Assembly (NCBI GenBank): GCA_038503065.1
Contig: JBCAMK010000011.1
Location: 558,001 to 622,000, forward strand
Reading direction: 5' to 3'
DNA from: Paragyromitra xinjiangensis
Taxonomy: Eukaryota > Ascomycota > Pezizomycetes > Pezizales > Discinaceae
DNA length: 64,000 bases
Shown here: positions 47,012 through 59,713 of the stretch, one piece after another
How the letters are laid out: each line of letters starts with the position of its first letter
Numbering within the stretch: the first letter of the stretch is position 1
Notes under the pieces: model-generated
Told to the model about the DNA's origin: nothing
The model's database searches: none
The model's input: the letters and a program-made list of their open reading frames with translations, nothing else
Position numbers and translations under genes: made by a program

Positions 47012-50000
47012 GATAGATTACAATAGAGATATTGGCCCAATAGCGCTTGAACTTTATTGCAGTTGATAATCTTAACGTCTTTTTTTTTCTTACTTCCAGG
47101 AAAGGGGCTGCAGGGGTAGATAGTAGGCTTGTGATCGTCGGATCGAGACAGACCAGCTGAAGGAGTGTGATAGAAACAAGCACAGAAGCGAAGGCGATGG
47201 AGAAGGTAAACAGCTTTGCTGGAGCAGAGAAGCGAACAGGATATGACGGCGGAGGAGATGAGGAAGGAGGAAGGCGAGACGAAAGAATGAGGGAGGAAAG
47301 CGAAAAAGGGAGGGAGGAAGCAAGGAAGCAAGGCCGCGATGTCTCCCAAAGCAAGGGTTAGGGGTAAAATGTGGAGTAGTGTCCCGCCGCGCCAAGCTCA
47401 GCTTCGCGTCTTTTGTGTGGGAATTCATGCAGCAACTTTACTGTGACAGGAGCACGTCCGGCTCTCCCTATTCGCGGAAGATACCTTCTTGCAACAGGGT
47501 ATGCATATCTCCCCCCATTGCATCGATAGAAAGAACGATTCGCTTCTAAAAACCACGGCATTCATTTGTTCTAGAGAAATGCAAGGAGGGCCAGAACGCA
47601 GGAGAGTGCCTGAATGCACGCAACATCCTGCATGCCGCGTGCACAAATCCAGGAAGTTTCACAGGAACCGAAACGGTTTCTCCCCGGAAGACCAACTCCA
47701 GACAAGCCTCCCCTTTGCAAGGGACTTCCCGGGACCAAAACACCAACTGCCACCCCCTGAACCTAAAGCCTAAATCGCGTGATGCCACATTGTTCCCAGA
47801 GCAGTCTGGGGAAAACTAAATTTGGGGGTTCGTATCATAAGCGAGTGAGGGGTTGCTGTGAATTCCGGAAACGAGAACCAAGGTCTGAGATCCTGAGAAG
47901 ATAACGCCATTTGATATATATTGAACAATATAAAAGATTTATTGTTCCGAGCCGATCAGCTAGATATTTCCTCCCGAGAAACAGTGTAAAAACGTTGTCT
48001 AAAGCCGAAACGAGTGACATCGCATGACCGAATCTCCAAAAAAGCCTTGGGGCGCAGCGCAATTTCCCCAGCTTCCGCCTAGCGGCAGAGCACAGCAACG
48101 GTTGCCAGGAGAAATGGCGCCCCCACAGTTTCAGGCACCAAAAGATCAGACGACCGGAACGAGCCAACAGTAGCCCTCCTGTGATAATTTTGAGGATAAC
48201 GTTGGATTGTTGTAATTGACTTAGAAGCCTGGCACAGGTTTCTCGATCGTAGATATGAGGGAAAATCCCTTTCCGTTCGTCGACTTACAGTCAGGAGAAA
48301 CAATCTTTGTATTCGACTAGTTAGAATTAGGACTGGAATGGCGCTCGGACGTTACTGGTCCTAGAATCGGTTAGCTACGCTCAACTACGCCCAACTACGG
48401 ACCACCAATTCCACTCACCGCGGGGAAGTAACACCAGGGAGAAGTAGAAAGAAAGAAAAATGCTGCTCGGGGAGTATACGAAAACAGAATAAAAGGAACA
48501 GACTGCATGCCTAGCAAAGAGAAGAAAGAGATCAAAAGGATGAAAGCCTTTAGATGACTTTTTCTTCTTACCATATGTCCAACGAATGAATTTATTCGCG
48601 CATAAAGACATGCTCTGGCGTGTGATGACAGCCAAGGTGGAGTGTCCTGAGGGATGTTACCCAAGATAGCGAGCCTGATGCTGAAGGCTGGAGCTGCCCT
48701 AGAAGATGCCCGAAGATGCGTCAATTGCAAGGTATCGATCCACGAATATGGGATGCATGTGAGAGTTGATATTCTTTGTTCCTGCAGTCAGCCTGTTGTG
48801 AGTAGGATATGGAGGGTGATCGAGGGAACATATTTGTCGAGTGATACCACGTGAAGAAAACCGAGGAGTCTCAGCCTTAAGGGTAAGCAACACATTGTGC
48901 AAATCGCAAGGGTTGATACCGTCTTAATTATGAACCAATCCGCAAAACCTTGAGATCAAATCCGTGTAGCAAATCCGTTTCAAAAGCGGACAAAATAAGG
49001 TTGATAATCCTCCAACTTCCCTGCGGCAAGTGAGATGGGCGGTAACCCTCGTACTTGAGTTACAAATCAGTGGTCTCGGTGCATGCCCTACTCCAACTGC
49101 CCTGCCACGAAGCTTACGCGGCGCCCCGGGGGATTGGTACCAGTATGCACTCATGCAAGTCTAGGCCAAGCTTTTGCTGCTCCCGTTGGCGGAAGTTCGG
49201 GTATGTAGCATCCTCTTCAGCCGCACGTATTCAAGGCGAAATGATTATCCGACATTTCCGATCGTGCAGACGGTGATACAGAGTCCCTGACTTCACGTGT
49301 GTGGCACATCTCGGTGCGCTACTGCTTTGATATATATATATTTCGACCCTTTGATGTCAGGGCCTCTTGATACGCCTTAATTTACAGAGATCCAAATCGT
49401 TGAGAGAAGGTCCTAGACGATCGGTTCTTTGTGGCGGAGTGTCCTGATATGTGCTCTACTTTGCTTATGCGCGAACCGCCAACTATTTGATCGGAGATGT
49501 ATGTACTTATGTAACCACTTTTACAACAAACAGCTCTCAGGCCGCCGAGCCTGGATAGCCCGATGTTTGTGCAGGATAGAGTACGTATGTAGTTCTTGGG
49601 AGGGCAAAAATAAAGTCCCAAGGAAAAAAAAGGTGGAGTTTTAAAGGGAAGCCCCAATATCGGGCTGTGGAAGCGCGATTAAGACTGCCAAGAGCATTAT
49701 TAGTATTTGTCTCGGCATGCAGTCCAAAGTCTGTGCTTGTTGGGTAGTGTAAACCGGGGGAGCTTCTAAATGCAACCAAGGTTGGCTCCACAAGATCTGT
49801 TGGGGAAGTATTTGGGAGCTGGATATAGCAGGAGGGGTATTTGCTACATGTACTTCTCTACTGTGGGTGGGCTGCAGGACTTGGGCCAGATCGTCATATG
49901 ATGTGCGTGCGTGTCTCCCCTTTGCTTGGAGGCGCAGTTCGGCCCTGGTACGTCATGGAAACCGTTTTATCCCCGACGACCTCATCGCTTCACCAAAGTA

Positions 50001-50244
50001 GGAAATAATGACAAAGGCCCTGCTGCTTCGTGATACGATAGAATCTCCATACATAGTCTGAGCAGCGAAGCCTCTCTTCACAATTCTATCCCCATCTCAC
50101 TTCGTCCTCCAGCTATATCTGTGCCTTTTCTCTAGGGAGCGAGAACGTGGTTGTTGAACAGAACATAACCTCTCAGAGCTTCCTTCCTGGCTCCCCCAGG
50201 ACCCCAACAAATACCTCATCTTTCAAATCCTCCATCGTATACTC
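47012..50244. other. Spacer between the NTF2-like and PX genes
   Basis: Divergent spacer of 3.2 kb. The 350 bp next to the NTF2-like start is CT-rich on the minus strand and gives chance open frames. Contains TACATGTA at 49845-49852 and a short TA run near 49331. No gene supported. Confidence 0.45.
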
Positions 50245-53200
50245 ATGATGGCCAAAAATACGGCTCCTCTTGTCCCTGCAACGGCTGCAAACACAGCACC
50301 TCCTCTAGACATTACTCCTCTCTCGGTAGACGAGAAGAAAAACATCCTAACTGGAAAACAAGAACACTGTAAATTCCCCCAAAACACCTTTTCAAAAGAA
50401 AAAAAAAACTAGTTTCTTTTTACCCCGCTCTGGCGCTCTGGCGGTTATATTTTGGGAACCTTTGGCTGACACTACCGTTCGCAGATCTCAAGCGCGAGCT
50501 TATTGGCAACCAAGTGAAGTTTGAGATCGCTGAGCTCAACTCTCCCACCGCGCTGCAACGCTTCGGTGCACCCTTTGGATCACCTCTTGGAGAGGTCGCC
50601 CCCGTAGATAGCGAGCTACCGATTCTGAGGTATATATTCGTGCATCATGTACGGAAGTTTCCGTTTCTGAACCAGGCGAAGGAGAAGGAGTTCTGGCAGG
50701 ATAAATTACAAGTGGTGAGTTTTTATTCGGTGTTTATTATTTATTAATGGGGTTTCTGGCTTGTTTTCTCCACAATTGAGCGCTTCTAGGATTTTTTCCA
50801 GTGCTAATTTAGGTGTGAAAACTCTAGTTTCTAGAGTCCTTCGCTAATAAGCGAATATCCTCCTCCGAAGACCGCCTCGAAGAAACAAAACGCCGCAAGA
50901 TCGCGCTAAAATGCGAGAAGCTCGTAGAGCTGATGATGAACTCTGGTATCCCAACAGCATCCGGCTACGAGGAACGTGTAGGATTCGATGAGATCGAAGC
51001 TGCTGGTGGAGCGGACCGGGCGGCACATGAAGGTGGATTGCTGGTAAATGTACCGGAGGGGAATTGGATTAATGGGTGGGATGTGAATATTGCTGCAGTT
51101 CGCCAGACGAGTGTCAAGAGGACTGTTAGATACCATATGCATGCTGTGCGTAGCATCTTTTCCATCAACCGGGGAAAAGAGGCTTCTTATACTAACTATA
51201 GAGTTCATCAGGAATTTTTAATCCGTACGAAAAGGGTAGATAAGCCAGACTTGGTAGTTGGCCGAAGATATGGTGCTTTTGTGCGGCTTCATCGTCAGGT
51301 GAGGATTATAAAGCACTAGTTTCAAGCCTTCAGTTACTAACTCTACTGCAATGGCTAGCTCCGAAGCGAAATCCCCGGAAAAGTCCTCCCTTCTCTCCCC
51401 CGTAAAGTTGATGGCAATTCAACTACTAGTTCCCTCCTCCCCTCTTCAGCTTCTATCGCCGATGATGCCTCTATCTCCTCCGCCTCCACTATGCAATCAT
51501 CATCCGGCGAATCACATCACCCCGAGAAATCGAGTACCAGTAACGGCACGCACAAACGCGGACAGTCACTTGGGTCAACACTCTCACTGAGTTTCACGAG
51601 TAGAAGCCGTAACGCTTCCAGAACTTCGCTTGATCATGCGCCGGTTACTCTCTGGCGTGAGAACCAGAGGATCTCATTAAGAGCGTTTTTGAGAGCTCTG
51701 CTCGGAGACCCTCAGATCGCGAAGAGCCGAGCGATGAGTAAGTTCTTGCTGGACGAGCCGATACAGATGAATGAGGAGGAGAAACTCGATGAGGAGCGGA
51801 GGAGGGAGATGGATAAGATCCGTATTGAGGAGCAGAGGAAGTTTTATGAGATTGCGAGGAAAAGGGCGAGGGAGCTGGATGTGTATATGGAGGGTTTTAG
51901 ACGGAAGATCGTCGAAAAGAGTAAGCTTGAATTCTCCGTTATGAAGTGCATGGTAGTATGGGTAGTGTACTGACGACAGGTCCCAGACGGCCTCACAAAT
52001 CTCTTCGCTGAGATCCACAAACAGGATAAACTTGAAAATCTCTCTGAAGAGTACCAAAAGTTCGCTGAATGGCTACGTATCGAAGTCGCTGCCACGATAT
52101 ATCACCTCTTCCTCGCCGAAGACAACTCCTCGGAGCTCTTCGCGCAGGCAAAAAAGATCCATTCCCTTGTCCCCTACACAGTCCTTAAAAATATCATCCG
52201 GATCGCCAACCCCGCCGCCGTCATGACCGGTGTTCTCGACCTCTTCCTTGCCACCCCCTTCGGCTCTCGTTCACTCATGCAACGTGTTCTAGGCATGGCG
52301 ATTAACGACGGGATCAGGCAGCTGCAGAAAAGCATCGACAGCCTAACACTGAGTATCGGTGACCCGGTGTTTTGCGAGAAGCTGAAGAAATTCACCGAGG
52401 CGGAGGAGCACGTCCGAGAACAGATCAGGAGCGACGCAGAGAGCGAGGGGCAAGACCTCGTTGTGGCGATCCTGCGTAGTGATTACCTAGAACCAAAACT
52501 AGAAGACGTGCAAGTCGGGACAGTCGTTAACGCGTGGGTAGCATGGAATGATGCAGTCGATAACGTAGTGGACGAAATGAAATCAGGAGTACAGCTCTTT
52601 GCACACCTGAAACAGTTGCTAAAACTCTACACAAGGCAGCGCGATAAGAACATGATGTTGCAAATGATCAGCGAGCCCGTTACTCTCCAGCTCTTCAGGG
52701 ATCTCTTCACTATCTTCTACGAGCCACTCATCCGCGTCTATAAATCTGCAAACGTCTATAACAGCGTCACGGATTTCGCCGTCTTCATCGATGACATGAT
52801 CCGAGTAGTTGAGAAAGCGCAGAACCAGGACATGTCCAGTGATCCGAACCAAACCGTACAAGCGTTCATCGACCTGTGCGCCCGACACGAAGGCAACTTC
52901 TATAAGTTTGTTCACGAGGTGCATATCCATGACGATGGCCTATTTAATAACCTTATGGGGTGGTTGGAGGGGATATTAGAATTCCTAAAGAAGGGTCCTG
53001 CTGGAGGCGCTCTGGATATGAACCTGCTGTTCCAGCAGGCGGTGGATAAAGGCGTGGTCGATAAAGATAAAGCGAAATCGGAGATAGACGACCTGATTAA
53101 ATGGCATGCGAGGAGGAGAAAGTGGCATGAAGATAAGACGAGACAGAAGATGGCGAGTGCGGGCGAGGATCAGAGTGCGTGGCTTTCGACCGCGCCGGAG

Positions 53201-53517
53201 ACACAGATTAGTGCAGGGGATTTTGGAATCGATGTGGTATGTTCTCTTACATTTCCTTCCTCTGTATAATAAGTACTAATTTTCGATAACAGGGTGATAT
53301 GGATGATCTGAACAATGTCGACGATGACGACTTCTCTAGCGACGAAGACGAGAACGACGACCAAGCGAACCCTATTGAGGTCGAAAGACGAAAGAGGAAG
53401 AAGAAACAAGACCACCTCAGACGGAGGGCTGGAGAGCCGGAAAAACCTGATATAAAAGAGGTGTTGAAACTGAGTCCGGACTTTTTATTGCAGCTTAGAC
53501 AGGTGTTAGCTGGGTAG
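50245..53517 (+). CDS. PX domain protein of the Ypr097w type (PXB, PX, DUF3818)
   Basis: A phosphoinositide-binding PX protein, probably membrane-associated. Seven exons: 50245-50368, 50485-50714, 50828-51145, 51212-51298, 51359-51920, 51987-53236, 53293-53517; 2796 nt, 931 aa. The N-terminal PX-associated domain runs about residues 20-200 (LPILRYIFVHHVRKFPFLNQ, then FANKRISSSEDRLEETKRR). The PX domain spans roughly residues 205-390, with HAEFLIRTKRVD, VGRRYGAFVRLHRQL and SEIPGKVLPSLPRK, and is interrupted by a Ser-rich insert. The DUF3818 region follows (GVLDLFLATPFGSRSLMQRV, RQRDKNMMLQMISEPVTLQL). The C-terminus is acidic then basic. Intron 3 is a 66-bp in-frame, stop-free intron. Two consecutive ATGs start the frame; the first is used. 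Convergent with ARS2. Confidence 0.88.
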
Positions 53518-54635
53518 AGTAGAATCTGTAGGTAGCTGGAACTGCCTGAAGGAATGAAGGGGGGGGTTTACAGGCGCATGGATGTTTGTTTCTTTCACTC
53601 TTGATGTCTAAGTAGCTAGACTTTTCTTATTATTATTATTATGGGGGAAGGCAATAATGCATGATGGATTGTTTTCAAGTACGCTGTAAGCTAGGACTGA
53701 TCCTATCCCTACTGCCCGTGGTCAGAGTCACTCCTGGTGTGAACAAACCGGGGCTACGATGAATTTCGCCTAAATCAAAGATACGGAAACGATAAGAACT
53801 CCCTTAGCAGCTGGAAATGACTCTGGTTTTCAGTTTCTTCAAGAATCCGTCAACCCCCCCCCCGGAAATAATCTCATGTGAATAGTAGGCTTACTTTTTT
53901 TGCGAAAGTCTCTATATGCACATGTTCAGTCGGTAGAGAGAGCTCCACCAAGCGATCTGTATAGCCCGAATACCCGTTAAATAAATAAAAGCTTATGAGC
54001 TAGCTGAAACAGTGGAGACATGTGGGGAAGCCTATGGGCAATAGAAAATAGCTACATTGGACTGCGTTGGGTAGCTGATATATCTAACATCATACGCCTA
54101 GGAACGACTCTACCAGACACCACCGGGAAGCCGCGCGAGAGGATCGATTGACATCCCATGATCCGGATCGCCAGCCATTATCAGCACTATTAGGGACATA
54201 CTAGTAACGCAGGACCATTCCATTCCAACTAATTTAGCATACAAAAGATTTAACTCAGACGTAGCGAATAATAGTATCGAAACTAAAATTTAAAGCAAAA
54301 AACAAAAGTAGACAGCCTCCTTCATTAACCGTGCGTAACTATCTCCACTTCCATCTCTACATCTCCACCTACTCTTAAGCCTCGTTTGTCCTTTCCATCC
54401 CCATTTTTTTTGTTTAAAAATGTCAAGAGAATATTTATAAAAAATCCAAGTAAAGGAATGAATAATGAGGCTGCAGGGGACGGAAAGCAAAGCTAGTGAA
54501 AGGAAAAGAAATAAAGAAATATAAACCGGAGCAGAAACTAAACTCAAACAAGTGCGGGGCTCAAAGAAGCGGGGTGGTCTGTAGAGAAAACACAGGCCTA
54601 CGGATGACGTATTCCGACAATGGGAATTCCATCGT
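53518..54635. other. Convergent spacer between the PX gene and ARS2
   Basis: Both flanking genes end here. It holds a TTA/TTAT microsatellite near 53628-53641 and a short C run at about 53852-53860. No gene supported. Confidence 0.5.
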
Positions 54636-57357
54636 TTAGTAGTCTAGCTCTTCAACCGACTTTCCCCCCTTCCCCTCGCCTCCCGCTGCATCAAGATCCA
54701 TATAGCTCTTGACGCTCCTCCCCAACACTGCTAACTCTGCCTCTGGCCCCGTCGCGCCACCTGTAGACCCACTCCTTCCGCCTGCGCTACCAGTGCCTGG
54801 CCTCGTCATCTCCCGCATTTCTCTGTCTCTCCTCTCCCTTTCCCGCTCTCTCTCGCCTCTATCGGGGCGTCTACCGGCATTATAAGGGTTATACCTCTCC
54901 CTTCCGCCTGGAGGACCGCCAACGGGTAGAATAGCACCTCCTGGGGGCAAACGACTATCTCTCCTCCTTAGAGGACCAACGCCGTTTCCGTCACGGGCTC
55001 GAGGGTCTAAGGGGAGACCGGGACCACCAGGGCCGCCATTAGGATGGCCAGGAATGTATTTATCGCCGCCAACGTTGTGGTGGCCAGGAAAGAAGCCTGG
55101 CTGGAACCCAAAGTTGGGGGGGGGTTGAAAAGGAGCCGCACCTGGACCGCCGAAGCCGCCCAATGGGAGCATGGAGAAGTTATTTCGTCCTCCCGATACC
55201 GTTGTGAATCCTCCTTGAGCGTTCTGTTCTAGTTTTGGCGGGTGAACGCGGCATGGGTCGAGGACATAACTGTTTACGAGAGCAGCCTCATTTTCGAGCA
55301 CCTGGAGCCACTCAGAATGTTTTTTGTCCAAGTGCTTTCTCCAAAATTCTTCAGCCTTGAAGAGTTTAGTGCAGCCAGCGACTTTACATCTGTATTTGCC
55401 CTCATCTTCCTGCTTCATGCTCTTTTGGATCTCCTCTTCGACGGCCTCACCAACTGGTTTTCCGCCAACTTTCTTGAGTCTTTCTCTGTAGTCATCGTCG
55501 TCTGGCTGTGGCGGGTTGACAAACAGTTCCAGCTTATCCTGCCAGGCCCTCGTCCAGTTAAGTGTCCTGCCATCCGGAACATAGTCACTGGACGGAGTAG
55601 GGCGACGGGTATGACCGCCAGGGCATTTCCTAGTGAGTTCATGGATAGAGTCGGATGCTGAGACACAGTAGATACAGAACGAGAATACGCGGCGGAGGTA
55701 TTCTACGCCCAGGTCGATTGTCTTTTTCATGATCTTCAACTCAACCTCTCCTTCAGCTCCTTCCTCGCCTTCTTCTTCGCTGCCTTCTCGTTTCTCTCTC
55801 TCCCCACGGCCCCAATCTTCAACTTTATCTTTGATCATCTCCCAGCCTTCATAGTTTTCCATGTCATTCTCATCACCGCGGAGTTCTGCTTCAAGCTTCA
55901 CAATGCATTTCTCAACCAATTCTGCCTCCTTTTTAAGGTTCTCGGGCATGCTCATTGCTTCGTTGAGGACTTTTCTAGTCCTGGCGTTTGGAGGTCCGTT
56001 ATGGATCCCAACGTGGCACATAAAGTCACCGTGAGTATCATCATGAATGCTCTTCCCGTTTAGAAGCTCAACAGTAGACTCATCAACAGTTGCAGGCTCA
56101 GAGGTGGGATCACTAGGATCCGTGGGGGATAGCAGAATGAAGCCAATACGGTGGAACTTTTTCAATGGGTTAGGGTCTGAAAGAGAGACGAATTGGAAGT
56201 TGGGCAAGTTGTTGGCAGCAAGCTAAGTGTACTGTTAGCATTCAAATTTGTGCTCACAAGGCTAGATAGCCATTTCGGGAATGCAAACCTCTTCCAATTG
56301 TTTCCGGCTGACAGTAGGGCTGATCGTCTTAATCAACAACACGGGTTTCAACCCATCATCCTCAACCCTATTCACCTCTTCGACCTCCTCACCGGGTTCA
56401 GCAGCAGTATTTTCTCCTTGTTTAGCAGTATTATTGCCGCTTTCCCTATCGATCCCGTCTAATGACCCGTTATCAAAGAGCACCTGCCACCTCTTCCAAG
56501 CACCCTTTCTGAATTCCACGATCTTCTCTTTCACACCCTCTTTTTCGCCAGCAACATAGCGCTCCTTGAACCACTCATCATTTTTGTGTGAGCTTACAAA
56601 CCCTCTTGCGAGGCGTGCGACAAGTTCTTCCTTGTAGTCCTCATACTTCTGTCGCACCTCTTCTTTCCTGGAACTTCCGGGCTCACCGGGATGCTCTTGG
56701 TGGTACCAGTCGGAGAAATAATTAAATGCAACTTGATAGTCGAGTTTGTGTGGATCAAACATTATTGGGTTTGCAGCTAGGTTGCCCCCAGGCGGAACAT
56801 AACGATCTATCGTGCCTGGCTTTGCTCCCTGAAGAGCCAGCACACCAGGAGGGTGATGGGCGTAAGGATCGAAACGGGAAGGTGAACGGGAACGACGAGG
56901 CTGAGGCGAACGAGGGACATAACGGTCAATGTTTCCCGTCATCAACGGGGGGGAACGAGAGCGGCGGCGGCGGGGAGGTCCTGGTCGGAGAGGCATCATC
57001 AGTAAGTCTTTTTCGAACCACACAGTCTTAGCAAAGATTAAAGCAGTATAGAGCGCGATCGGGGGTGAAATCGCGCCATCTAAAGGGCCTTTCCCTAGCG
57101 CTCCCAACAAGAGTGCAAAAACAAATCACCAGCAGGGGAACGCGCTGGGTGGGATGTCACGCGGGAAACGAATTAGAGGAAAGTATCATACCAGGACTTC
57201 GTCCCCTGCCTCTTCCTCCTCCGTAGCCCCAATCGCCCTCTGGCCTGTCTGTCAGACGGCCATAGTCGCTCTCTAGAGTAGCGCGATCCCGACTGCCACG
57301 GCTTCTTTCCCTATCCCTGTCACTACCAGCGTAGCGGTCGTTTGTCAAAAACGACAT
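54636..57357 (-). CDS. ARS2/SERRATE family zinc-finger protein
   Basis: ARS2/SERRATE proteins link the nuclear cap-binding complex to RNA processing and decay; the fission yeast orthologue is Pir2. Three exons: 57192-57357, 56289-56980, 54636-56222; 2445 nt, 814 aa. The N-terminus is RS/RG-rich (GRGRGRSPG, RRRRSRSPP). Residues of about 125-220 match the SERRATE/Ars2 N-terminal domain (YQVAFNYFSDWYHQEHPGE, then LARGFVSSHKNDEWFKERY). A RRM-like middle part (LLIKTISPTVSRKQLEEV, then FHRIGFILLS) is followed by a C2H2 finger (YRCKVAGCTKLFKAEEFWRK, HLDKKHSEW) and the conserved KYxPGHPN-like segment. The tail is Gly/Pro/Arg-rich and ends in acidic residues. Divergent from the TSPO gene. Splice joins restore the family consensus. 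Confidence 0.92.
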
Positions 57358-58362
57358 TTTTTTACTTAAGCACCGTGATCAGCCGTCGCAAAACGAGCGG
57401 AGGTCCGGGGACAGATTTGTGATTTGGACGTAACACGAAAAACGCGATACGGGAGCGGCGAATCTTGATCTGTTGACGTTCCGAGCCATAACCGAAACCG
57501 TTAAAAAAGATCAAAAAGAGAGCGAGTTCGGGAGTGGGATAGGTAGAGGGAGGTATATAGAAGAGTAGAGAGGTGAGAAGTTAGGAGGGGGAGAAGTAGA
57601 ACGGGGGGAGCAACGAAGAGGATGAAGGAGGATAAGATGGAGGATGAAAAGAAGTAGCAGAAAAGAAGGTAACACACGAGAAGAAGAGAAGAGATGAGCA
57701 GATGGAAGAGAGAGAGAGGAGTTGAATGGCTAACGGTGAGGGTGGTGCTGCTGTGGAGTTGGAGGTCGACAGAAGGTTTGCTGAGAGAGAGTTGAGATGG
57801 ATGTGGTGATGGCAGTCGAAAGAGAGTGGTGAGAGGATGAGAAGGATGGTGGGTGGTGGGATGATGAATGATGGTGTGTGGGGAAATATCAGGGAGGGAG
57901 AAGAGAGGAAGAGAGAGAGAAGGAGAGAAGAAGGAAAGGCAGGGTAGGATGTGAGCTAAGGGACTGGCTTGAGTCGACAGACTGGCTGTCTGTCTCTCTG
58001 TTTGCGTTGTGTCTGGTTGCTGTGTCTGGTTGCTGCTTCGTGCTGCAACCAAGAGACTTTCTTTCTGTCTGTCATTTTAGCGTGCTCCTACCAGCTGCCC
58101 AACACGGCATCCCTTGCAAGTGCCAACTGCCTTGTGGCTGGTGTTGTTTCTTTGTGTGCCGAGGTGGTCGTGGCTGTAATCAGGGACCATCCGATCCCGA
58201 TGTCTGATATTCCGCGTGTCTGATCGTCCCACTTCCCCAGAATCTAAATCTCTCCAGATTTCCCCAATGTACATATAAATACAAGTAATCATGCAAACCT
58301 CTCGCTCACTACTTTCGTTTCCCCATTGCACCGAAGCTACCCCATAGTCACCGTCACCCGCC
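57358..58362. promoter_or_regulatory. Divergent promoter region of ARS2 and the TSPO-like gene
   Basis: A 1-kb gap between opposed start codons. From about 57520 to 57960 the plus strand is almost all purine (GA-rich), giving a polypyrimidine strand upstream of ARS2. Long open frames over this tract (57501-58052, minus) are products of composition bias. Confidence 0.55.
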
Positions 58363-58978
58363 ATGTCGTTCTTTCCGTACATTCCCTCGCTCACCCTCCC
58401 CAGCCAGGTCTTTACCTCCCCGGCAATTGCCATCTTAGTCCCAATAGCGCTTGGCTCCGTCGTAGGCTACTCAACCCAACGTACACCCCACCCGTTTCCC
58501 CTCCTACCACACAAGCTAACGTCCCATAGCCAAAAACACCAGACAAGTCTACGCAGCTATCCGCCAGCCACCTCTGCGTCCACCCGCCTGGGTCTTTGGC
58601 CCTGTATGGACAGTCCTCTACGGCACGATGGGCTATGCAGCCTACCGTGCTACTACCTCTGGCCTCCTCCACCCTAATCCTGAAATCCGTTCTCTTGCAC
58701 TCGTTGGTACAACGGCGTATACTTGCCAGATTGGATTGAACCTCATGTGGATGCCACTGTTCTTTGGGCTTAGGAAGCCTGGTCTGGCGTTGGTGGATAT
58801 TGTGGCTCTTACGGCGAATGTTGGGTCTCTGACGATGTTGTGGGCGAAGTGGGACTCGACTGCTGCGTACCTGATGGTGCCGTATCTGGCGTGGTTGAGT
58901 TTTGCAACTTATATCACCGCGGGTGTTGGTCATTTGAACAATTGGGATATTAGTAAGATTGAGGATAAGAAGAACTAG
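58363..58978 (+). CDS. TSPO/MBR family membrane protein (tryptophan-rich sensory/translocator protein)
   Basis: TSPO proteins are five-helix membrane proteins that bind porphyrins or sterols. Two exons: 58363-58480 and 58530-58978; 567 nt, 188 aa; the 49-bp intron is phase 1. Helix 1 is near residues 19-36 (AIAILVPIALGSVVGY). The family signature PPAWVFGPVWTVLYGTMGYA follows at the start of helix 2. Helices 3 to 5 follow (TCQIGLNLMWMPLFFGLRKP, LVDIVALTANVGSLTMLW, YLMVPYLAWLSFATYITAG). The protein ends in a charged tail. Length and helix count match the family. The start ATG has a good context (GCCATGTC). Confidence 0.93.
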
Positions 58979-59127
58979 GGTTGGATGCTTCGTCTCTTTG
59001 TGCTTCGGGTTGGTACTAGATGTCCTGTCACTACCTTGCTTCCTGTAGAATATTCGAACTACGTGTAGCTTCAGACCCAAATACCCTCAGATCATGTGTT
59101 ATCTCTTGGGGATCTATATGCCAAGTG
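58979..59127. other. 3' flank of the TSPO-like gene
   Basis: Short spacer, presumably 3' untranslated region, leading into a foldback element. Confidence 0.4.
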
Positions 59128-59344
59128 CATAGGGTGCACGAAAGTGATGCACATCTGGCTTGGTAACGAGCATATCGCTACAATTTCCCACAACACAACC
59201 CCCAGGAGATCTGCGGATTTCGACTGGAATGTATATCTTCTATGCTCAGTGAGGGGATATCGCTTGTTAGTATTGCAAAACGCTTCCTATTGGTGCAAAA
59301 GTTGTGCAGAAAACAAAATGTGCATCACTTTTGTGCACCCTATG
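59128..59344. mobile_element. MITE-like foldback element E
   Basis: A 217-bp unit with arms of about 27 nt (59128-59154 and 59318-59344). The outer sequence CATAGGGTGCAC is identical, followed by RAAAGTGATGCACAT. The right flank is TA and the left flank TG, as in element B, whose ends (CCATAGGG) are also similar. The short open frame 59096-59434 crosses it and is not a gene. A related internal motif (GGTGCAAAAGTTGTGCA) lies near 59292. Confidence 0.6.
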
Positions 59345-59713
59345 TACACACTGCTACCACCTGAACACCTCCTTGTATTGGGTAATGGAATGCTTAAAAT
59401 GTCTTCTAAATCTGAAGGTGGCTTGAAATGCTAATCAACCGGAACGCAAACCACCACATGTATCTCCGCATCTATGCGCATTAACATTCCTCCTTTCCGA
59501 TCACCACCCAGTGTTTCAATCGAGTGACCGACCATGCACAAATCAGGCACCCCTAACCACTAGCGCAACCAGAGCCGCATCCACCCCAGCAACAAAAGTT
59601 CACCAGCGACGACAGCTTCCAACCAACTCTCAATCGCACACCCGTGACTCACCCTCAAACGACATACAAACCCCCTTCGCCTTCCAAATCCTGACCACTT
59701 CATCTCCGCCATA

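Noticed and set aside
46899..47428. Overlapping open frames on the minus strand with hydrophobic segments
   Set aside because: They cover the start and CT-rich leader of the NTF2-like gene in other frames; composition explains the hydrophobicity.
57501..58052. 183-codon open frame on the minus strand
   Set aside because: It only translates a purine/pyrimidine-biased tract into Ser/Leu/Pro repeats; it lies in the ARS2/TSPO divergent promoter.
58412..59080. 222-codon open frame on the minus strand over the TSPO gene
   Set aside because: It is antisense to a clear TSPO family gene with correct splice sites and conserved motifs.
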